Below, piece by piece: positions 11,901-20,100 of a stretch of DNA of 64,000 nucleotides. Position numbers and translations under genes: made by a program. Location: NCBI GenBank assembly GCA_047495785.1, contig JBLDXI010000032.1, positions 310,001-374,000 of the forward strand, in the 5' to 3' direction. This stretch comes from Lepidodermella squamata. Taxonomy: Eukaryota > Gastrotricha. Under the pieces are notes generated by a model that saw only the letters and a list, made by a program, of their open reading frames with translations, searched no databases and was not told the DNA's origin. Position 1 is the first letter of the stretch, and each line of letters starts with the position of its first letter.

Positions 11901-13993
11901 CTCACTATCGATTCTCACTATAAAAAGTGAAGGTCGAATGAATTCCTTAGGTATCTACACATTTGCACCGTTAATCATGTTTTTCAGATTTTATTCATTC
12001 ATCCACTTCTTCGATTCAGTCACAATCATGGTCTTCAGGCAGTGCCAACAAAAAATTGCTTGTTTCTCTCGATCCAATAGAAGATAATATTTTCCTTCAA
12101 GCAGTGGAGACGCCAAAGGGTAAGAAAGTCCGCGGACATTCGTCGAAAAAAACATTTAATACTCCTGTAAGCTTTTTGACACATTATTCTTAACCAAATT
12201 ATTAGACACTGCCCGCTGCTACAATTAGGCTGTTTTATTTTTTGACAAAAGCTCACTGAAAAAATTGCTTTAATTTTCTCAATGTCTGCTTTGTAATGCA
12301 GTCCTAATTATATTCCTACAGCATTTCAATACTCTTTGATTCTCTTCAAAAACATAGGCAGTTTGTGGCGATCGGCGGCAAGCTCCATTACGGCGAAGCG
12401 GTCGATAGAGGGCTGCGAAATTCGCGGCTCCTTTGTTCAATATTTGCGGAAATCCACGACGTTCACGGACATCTTGGTCGGCATGCCGTCATCAATTTGA
12501 TGAGAATGGAATTCTACAAGGTCCCGGATGCCCTGATCTACGAATATCTACAAGAAATCTGTCTAAAATCAGGATGTCCGTCGAATTTTGATAACGATTC
12601 TGCTGATAATGATATGGTTTAACCGAATCTTTCTGCTCAAGGTATCCTGAACGCATATTCAGGCATGACACCCACACAATTGTACTCTTTACTTGCTAGT
12701 AAGGTTCAAAGTCATCAATGGGTTCTACACGCCGGCGCCAGCTCGCAAATGTGCAACAATCCACGTCTTTTCAGAGATCCGACACGGCTTGCCGAGCAAA
12801 CCAATGTCGACCTGGGAAATGTGCGTCGAAATCCTGCCTAAATCCTGCCTACTAGTCCTGCCAATGCCTACAGGCTCCAGCAAGCGTTCAGCGCTAATGG
12901 GTCCTGGTACTTGGGTTCCTTACGTATACGATCGCCTCAGGAGCTGTTCCGCTTCAGTGCTGTTACTCAGTATCTGTTGAGTGCAGCACGGTTTCAAATA
13001 TTTGCCAGGCATGCCATTGACAACCGTTACATGCAACCCACCACTCCAGCTCCGGGTCAAGTGGCTGAGTCTGTCACTCTGTTTGAGGAAGCCAAAACGG
13101 CAGTTGCCAACGTGTTGGCCTCCATCCGTTGTTTTGCGCCTGTACTTCCATTGTGAGGGGTGTCATGTTGATACGCATTCCGTATTGCATATATGCAGGT
13201 CAAACCGCGAGCACCAACAACTCACTGATATTACCTGCACTTGGCAACCTGGATCTGGCTCAGCTACAAAAAATCATCCAGTCGAAACACTTCCAAATCC
13301 GTTTAAATTACCTCAAGGAATTAATCGAAGAAAGGTTACTAGACCTACCATGGTTCCACCAGGAAGTCTTAACTATGGTAATACGCGAGCTACTGTTCAC
13401 GATTGTGCCGTTGGCATGTATGGTATGGAAATGTGAGAACTCATTTTCTTCATCACGAATCAGCATTTTCGACTCCTGCTACCAAAATGAGTCAGCAGCA
13501 ACCTCGCAAATTCAATTTCCTATCATCTGCCGTGTTGCAACAATCGATTTCTGTTAATCGGAGTTTGACTTCCAACTACCGATTTCGGCCGCCTCAAATA
13601 AATACCTCACTACCGACTCCGACAACCCGCAATGTTGCTGCTAGATTGAAAAATCAGGCGCAACAATGCGAACAATAACGAAGAGGAAAACTACACGCTG
13701 AGTTGCTTTTTTGCTCAATCTCAAGTCACCCGGTTATTATCGCTAAATCTGTAGGCCTCAAAAATGAGTATTGCAAAGCGAAATACGAATAGCTATGTCG
13801 AAAATAAAATTGCCACCTTAAAAATCTCAAACTCACACATTTTTTTGAACAATTCAGCAACACGATTGCAGTTGTTCATATCAGCAAAAAGCCGTAAATG
13901 CTCGACGGTATCGACCGGCTGTGGGACGTTAGTTCCAGTCGCAGCAGCTGCATAATCGAAGTCAGCTCCAAAAGTTGCCCGGACGGTTTCCAT
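5976..13993 (-). CDS. TPR / armadillo-like repeat protein, paralog B (3 exons, 735 aa)
   Basis: Exons 13837-13993, 10935-11620 and 5976-7340; introns 11621-13836 (phase 1) and 7341-10934 (phase 0). All junctions are GT-AG and keep frame across three widely separated ORFs that align with paralog A in order, which is the main support. Exon 1 encodes METVRATFGAD, the family leader. Exon 2 carries the TPR block (IRQLGNKLHGEGKYEEAI; LFNNIAICYMALG) and GERSAEVYLFLS. Exon 3 carries APLNDLSFY, CEQW, and ADRPGLWLHLCGRL, and ends with a short LVSKLSAADPAIVEAI helix comparable to the C-terminal motif of the sisters. The carboxylate-clamp positions of TPR1-3 (R, N, N, K) are kept. Both introns contain mobile-element debris on the opposite strand. 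RNA data would be needed to confirm splicing over 3.6 kb. Confidence 0.8.
7816..8207 (+). pseudogene. Signal-peptide-like leader plus 63-bp tandem repeats, frame-broken
   Basis: Within intron 2 of paralog B. A hydrophobic stretch KLFALVFVLVAATVG reads like a secretory signal peptide. Directly after it, one base out of frame, come three tandem 63-bp units (7857-7919, 7920-7982, 7983-8045), each encoding about AASSGAPKVPPTANDQAGTN, then a Q/P-rich tail to 8207. No ATG precedes the leader in frame, and a run of three G at the junction looks like a one-base insertion. The first two units are nearly identical and the third has drifted. I read this as a decayed small secreted-repeat gene. It could also be a repeat carried by a transposon. 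Confidence 0.45.
7857..8045 (+). repeat. Tandem repeat, 3 x 63 bp
   Basis: Three head-to-tail 63-bp units beginning GCCGCCAGTTCAGGTGCTCC. Units 1 and 2 appear identical over their whole length. Unit 3 differs mainly near its end (TATTAT in place of AACGAT). The period is a multiple of three and the frame stays open through all units. Confidence 0.85.
8208..9271. other. Intron DNA without recognisable gene
   Basis: Part of the 3.6-kb second intron of paralog B. One open frame on the plus strand (8514-8978) has no domain I recognise and no plausible splice context. I see nothing else here. Confidence 0.4.
9272..9517 (+). mobile_element. Helitron helicase-like fragment
   Basis: An 81-residue frame contains KLPVHLPHERGVLFTADDN followed by SKSMLESFFELNR. 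This fits the block LPVHLP..Q.V.F......TTLTAFF.LN found in PIF1-type helicases of Helitron elements upstream of the helicase C-terminal part. Neither the Rep nuclease nor Walker motifs are present nearby, so only a small fragment survives inside the intron of paralog B. Confidence 0.55.
9717..10836 (+). mobile_element. MULE-like DNA transposon remnant with terminal inverted repeats
   Basis: The left end at 9717-9761 (core ACAGTGATAATTTCATAC) and the right end at 10790-10836 (GTATGAAATTATCACTGTAT) are inverted repeats of about 45 bp with few mismatches. Further shorter TTTC(A/G)TAC motifs lie inside both ends. Between them, a zinc-finger frame near 10019-10090 (CDVCSKDCPTERGLKIHKTS) is followed one frame away by FRTNNFAEGNNNGINTKVG and VSHPNVWRF. 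That matches the (T/N)N..EG.(H/N)..(L/I)N....V.HP..W.F tail of MULE/FLYWCH-associated transposases. The frames are broken, so the element cannot encode an intact transposase. It sits entirely within intron 2 of paralog B. Confidence 0.65.
11621..12364. other. Intron DNA of paralog B, no gene seen
   Basis: First part of the 2.2-kb intron 1 of paralog B. No open frame with recognisable content on either strand. Confidence 0.4.
12365..12622 (+). mobile_element. Retroelement integrase zinc-binding (H2C2) fragment
   Basis: An 85-residue frame contains HDVHGHLGRHAVINLMRMEF, followed later by YLQEICLKSGCP. The H...(G)H..........C..C spacing and the GHLG signature match the N-terminal zinc-binding domain of retroviral/Ty3-gypsy-type integrases. 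It lies on the plus strand inside intron 1 of paralog B. No catalytic core follows directly. A plus-strand region at 12.7-13.7 kb has interrupted frames of unknown content and may be more of the same element. Confidence 0.55.
12623..13836. other. Intron DNA with broken plus-strand frames
   Basis: Rest of intron 1 of paralog B. Plus-strand frames around 12693-13156 and 13129-13678 overlap, shift frame and stop. They read as decayed coding sequence (for example LFEEAKTAVANVLASIR) but match no family I know. One TTAAGGTGG word lies at 13813-13821, close to the splice donor. Confidence 0.35.
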
Positions 13994-14144
13994 TTTGCTC
14001 ACAATTTAATTAATAAATAATCTAAATAAATAGCAGAAAATGGTAATACTGTTTTTTATTTTTCGTCAAACGTATCTATGATTTTGAGCAAGCATTTATC
14101 GCCTATAAATTCTGATATATTTGGTCCTCATTTTTCGTCACAGT

Positions 14145-17100
14145 CTAATCATCTTCATCATCTCCTTCCTGAGATTCGATCAATCGGTCCAAAGCATCGA
14201 TGCAGCTATCTTCCGCAATTTTTTCAGCCTTTTTAAGCAGATTTCGATAGCTCCGATCAGCGTTGAGAATAGCCGGTAGGACGATGCCCGCAGCGAATGA
14301 ACCGACAATGGGGTCGACCGCAGCTGCTTTAGCTCGCTGTGATGTGGGCGCGGGGGTGGAAACGATGGCTTTCACAAGTTTCTGAACCATGCCCATCGAA
14401 CGCTTCTGCTCGTCGTTGGTGTCGAAGCTGAGGGCGGCGGCCACGCGAGTCTTCACGCGGTCTTTCATCGTCAGCAGGTAGTACCTAAAATGCAAATTTG
14501 GTAAATTTATCATTAAGATTGAAGGGACTAAATTTAATGAAGCTGAATTAATCGTGACTCCGCTTTGAAATAAGCGGCCCCAGCTTAAAAGAGAAAAAGT
14601 AGCTGAAAACAAAGCTCAATCCGATCCTACACTTCCACCGGATCTACAACACCTGTTACTATCACTACGGCTGATGTTATTAGTACACTCAAAATCGTTT
14701 TGTTCAGCTCAGATGAAATTCGCTCCTCATTTCTAGCCAATGCATTATCTTTTAGATCTTTTCCAGCATTAAAACCTGGAAGTCTTTTCCATTACTCCAA
14801 CTTGAGTAATGGAAGCTTCTGTTGCCGTCTGCGCACTCTTAGGACTGATAACAGTACTGACAATTGAAGCGCTGGCCGCATTAATGGAACAATTTTTAGC
14901 CGGTTTGCTTTCTGGAGTAGCCTTCACGGTTGCTGCCTCCAGCGCATACCACGTAATATCGCGCTATCGCGATCGCGATCGCCAGGCCAGCGACGAAGAC
15001 ACCGTAGAGCTAGGTCTTCTGAACAACACTGCCGGCAGCACGGCCGGCACCTCAATTTCTGAAAATGTCGATGGCTAATTTTCGTTGCTCCTCTATAGCT
15101 AGCAGCATTCTCTTCTTAGTGCCAGATAATCACTTTCGATTTTAATTTCGCTCAACTCATACCCATGGCGTAGAAACTTGGATGGAAGCTCAAAATATAT
15201 TCAACTAATTCGTAGGTTAATTTCATGGTATAATGGACATTTTTATTGCCGGATTTGTTCGTGGGGCTGCGTTAGCTGCGTGGGGCTACACAAGCGCCTT
15301 CGAGCGCCTGAAAAGTTACCTAGAACGACGCCGAGAAGCTGAATGCCGAGGCCAAGAGGTAAATGTCCAGTATTTAAATTCTAGTGGCCTCTAGCCAGGT
15401 AAGGAAAAAGTTATTTCCTTCCACTCGCTTAGGCTGTTCCCTAAACTAAGCAGCATCACGCGAGCCTTGCTAGAAATAGTAACATGGCTAATATTACATT
15501 CCTTATTTTAATAGATTTTATTGTTCATGGATTATTTTTTTGGCGGTTTAATTTCCGGAGTGGCCTTCGCGGCTGTTGTCTCCGGTGTTTACCACATTAT
15601 ACGCTATCGCGATCGCGATCGCCACCAGGCGACGAATCGCGACGAAGACGCTGTTGAGTTAGGCCTTTTGGACAATACTTCAGGCAGCGGCAGCACGACG
15701 GCGTCGATCGCCTTTTCGACCCCAATCGTTGTTCGGTATCCAAAAAAGCCCGATCTGTCTGAAGCCAATGGCCCCGCGTACAACACGCGAGGGCGGCGGC
15801 TCGACGCCAATGACGAAGTGAATTTTAAACGAAGAGATAATTTTTAGTCGTATAGAAATTGAAAATTGAAACTGAGCTTTGTGTTTATATCAGATTCATC
15901 AGAAAGGGTTGGCATTATCAGGTAACGGCTATAGAATATCTCAAGTCTGAAATCAAGCTTATAACGCTTCTTTGCATGAGCTCACGGCTTAACTAAATTT
16001 TCACCAAGCTTTGCTTCATCTAAAATTCCACCTTAAAAGCCTTTCAATTCATTTTCCATCTGCAATATTCACTAGCTAAAATTCACGCACCGTGCGATAA
16101 ATGGTAACTATCGACAATTTGTCACCGTTGAAGCCGTGAAGCAGAAGAGATAGCTCAACAGCCGCCGCGTTACTGAGCGAACTCGGACCCGCAAGCCATT
16201 TCAGCATTCGAGAGATGACCATTGATGAGTTTTATCAAATCACTCAAAAAAATCGTTCACTCGTAGATGAAAAAATTTATTTGACTTTACTATTTTCAAA
16301 AACCTGATGAGTGTGTTAGGCCCAACTCTAAACCAACTCTAACAATTTGACGTGGCGGAAAGAACTTACAGTGACAAGCTCGAATGAGCAACAACTGCCG
16401 GCAACACCAACAACACTATAAGGGCAATGCCCACATTCTCACAATTGTTGAACATCTTTGCCACTTCGCCCAAGCAAAACCGATGAAAACAATCACACCT
16501 GAAGCGACGGCCGATGCCCTTGAATCATATTTCTTGCAGTACGGAATACCCGACGTTCTACTTACTGATCGTGGCTTTCTCAAAGGAATTTCAATTAATC
16601 ATGTAAGTGGCCCCAAAACAGCCCGTTTTTTCCCCCTTGACTATTACCTTCCTATAGCATGTCTGATATCGAAATGCATCAACTCAGCGCAGCCCTGCCC
16701 GAAACCGAGTCCGAAAACGAGTTCTTCGTAAAAACCATGGCTCAATCAGCTTTTCCTTCCGACGGCATCCTCGATGCTAAGTTCGACTTCCGTCTAACTA
16801 GGGCCCAGGTTGGCGAAGCGGCTTCCTCCATGAGTGGCGAACGCGACTGGAAGCTGCTGTTCATCCCTCTGATCCTTCAGCACATCACGTCTGCGCCCAT
16901 CAGGACCCGCGTTTTGAAGGCCATCGCCACCGCCTTCAAGGAAGCCCTTCTGCCTGCTCCTCCACTCGCTGTTCCTGCTGCTGCTCTCCTGTCCTCTGTC
17001 GTCACCGTCCCTGCTGTGCCGGATGCTCCTGCTGCGCTTCTTTCCCCTGCCCTGGCTCTTCAACTTTCGTCGCCCGGCCCTGCCTTGCTCGCACCGCGGC

Positions 17101-20100
17101 AAACTTGGCCATGCTACCAGCCGCTGTTGGGGGATTCTGTGGCGTCCAAAGCCAAAGCAAGGAAGTGATGACATGGCGAAGCATCAACCAAGTCAGGACC
17201 AGGTCAGGGATATCAACCCTTCAAAAACCGACACACCCGCGGTAAAATTTGCAAGGCTCGGAAACAAACAATTTTCTAAGCAAACTAATTGACGACCTGA
17301 AAGCGGGGCCTCGATAAGCCCGTCACTGCGCCTTAGCCGAGCTAAATTTGAGTATGTTTCGCGTTTTCTAGTTGTTTGCACTGCTGGCAATCTTACTAGT
17401 AAGAAGTAGTAATAAGCGGCTCGGCGCTAGTTACGTGTTATTGGCAATCCGATATGCAATTAAGAACTTACAATGACAAGCAGGCATTTGAAAAAGCATC
17501 GGTATCGTTCATAATCGTGATGAACGCCATCAATCGTTTCACCAAATCGGGCAAAATCGGTAAATCTGCCAGTTCGTTGTAGACGTTATTCAAATTCTTC
17601 GACAGCTTCAAAAACATTGCCAGGCAGTACAAGGCCGAACCAGGTACGCGGCTCATCTCCTCAGACGCACATGCACCAACAATATCAGCGACAGAGAACG
17701 ACGAACTGAACACGGCCTGGCGGAATTGCAGAGAGCAGGCCGCGAAACGGGCGATCATTCTGAACGCCTCGGTTCGAATAGTGACAACGCTAGCTGGGGG
17801 TAGTTTCGGGCAATTCCGCTTGCAATTGACAAGGTAGATAAGAGATTTAGCGAGAGATTTGACATTTTCCTCCTCAGCCGGGGTAGCTAACGGGGCGATT
17901 TCTTTCCGCTGATCCTGGCGGCGGAACGTCAACAGCAAATTATCCATGATTTTCAGAACCATTTCAACATCAGTCGATAATTTGGGGTGGGAGGCTAATT
18001 TACCGCGGTAATACTCGAGACGGCGGACGAATAGGCACCAGATACTAGGCCGAACCGAGCAAAGAGCTGCCGTCCTCTTATCACCTGTAGCTTTGGTCCA
18101 GAAACGAAGTGAAGACCCGGTTTCATCATGGGCATTGAACTCGAATCGGCTGACATTAGCCAAAATCGCTAGGCAGACTGAGACATCGTTTTTCTGGCCA
18201 GAAGTCACCGATTTTTCAATGCGTTGGAAAAACCACGGCTCTTCAAGCGATAAAGTGCTGATAACATCACAGATTTTGTCGTCGTAGCCCATGATGACGA
18301 AATAAGCAGCCTGGAAGTTGGTATGCCAGATGAAATCGTTGAACGGCGCCGTTTTCAGGAAGAAGGTCTGGCGGATTGATTCGTGTTGCGCGAGGCTGGC
18401 GATGAAAGAGCAGAAGGTGACGCAGACGCATTGGCCGAACTGCTGTTTTCGCAGGACTTGGCGCATAACGCCTCGTGTTGCGAACATTTTGGCGAAGTCG
18501 ACGATGTAGGAGACTAGCACGCCCTGTTTCAGGAGCTCTTCCGAGCACGTCGGGCAACACATCGCGAAGAGAACGTTCATCATGAAGAACAAGTAGATGT
18601 TCCGAGCGTCGACGAAAGACATTTTCGGGATGTCAATCTTCTGCTTGAGCAGGGTGTTCAGAGCTTGGCACTTGTTGATAGCTTTGCACATAGCAGGCAG
18701 CAGCACACCTGAAATTGAACAGTTTTACAGAATTAAATTTGATTTTTCATTTCAAATCTTGTCAATTCATGTTCATATACGACGAGTCTTTACACTCGCG
18801 CATGAATGCTCCATAGGACAGAAAATCAATGAAGATCTCCGCGACTCGACACCATCCGATGAGTTCAATAAGTTCCTCAAAGACCGGCCTACAGAGAAAG
18901 CTACCGAAGTCGAATTCGACTGCGACAAAGTCAAGAACCACCTGAAGGCGTCTAAGAAGGCATCTGTCTGCTCCGATCTACCGATGCGCTTCTGGAACGG
19001 AGCTGCCGAGGAGATCGTCTCCGCAATGACCATCATGAGCACAGCTCAATTAGGCTGTACTGCGAGTACAGTTCGCTTAGCTGTACTAGCAATTACATTT
19101 GCTGACGAGCGGAAAGATAGAGGTGAGGCTGGTTACTGCCAATCATTTGGAGAAAATCCTGATCGAGGAGTATGAACAAAATTTCGACTCGGTTTTTCCA
19201 GGGCGCCAAATCACTAACGTGAACGATAGATGAATCAATTTCGAAGGAAAATTTTATATTCTACGCGTATCGACCTCCATAATATTGTGATGGAAAGATT
19301 GATGCATAATACTTTGAAAAGAATACCAAAAAGTCTTCTTTTTTCTTTAGATTCTCCAATTTTAAAACGAATGACTCATCTCTAATGGGCTGTACTTTGC
19401 AATACAGTAAAATAAAAAAAAAATCACCAAAGTGCGGGTTCTTCCGCGACTTGAACAATATGACGCAGGATTTACGCGCAGTTGCAAGCCACAGACACAA
19501 GGCAATTAGCCTGGATCCTAGCACTTGCTATTTTCTTCATCTCTGTTTGACTAGTCTACTTCCACAGTCGTGTTAGTGCTATTAGAGAATCTAGTGGGTT
19601 CTTGGCTACACGATTATAACTAATTGACTATGCACGACAAGAGCGTGCGCCGGTGTGGACAAAATATTGCGAACTATATGCTATAAAGGCAGTGTCGTTT
19701 TCAATGTAAGCGAGCTGCGGTTTTGTCGAAAGACCGTCTCTGAACAGACTTGGTTATGGTTCAGGAATTTTATGAGGCAATACATATTTACCAGATTAAT
19801 CGGTCCGAATAAGAACTTCTTTGATTAATAAACAATATGCCATTGTTTAGATCCGCAAATAATTGCTATCTTACTATCGTCGACAATGCCAAACGTCGAG
19901 CCTCGCGATTTAGAGAATTTGGTCGTCCGTCGTCCTCGAATCGAATGGCGAGAGCGGTTAGCCACGATTTTCGTCGCTATCGTTGTTGGTGTGATTGTCG
20001 GGCTAGGTGGCGTGTATGTTATCCTAGATTCTATCGCGCGCACAACTTGCGCTCAACTTGGCTATACGCGTGTAAAGTGAAGTCAATAAAGTCTCATTTG

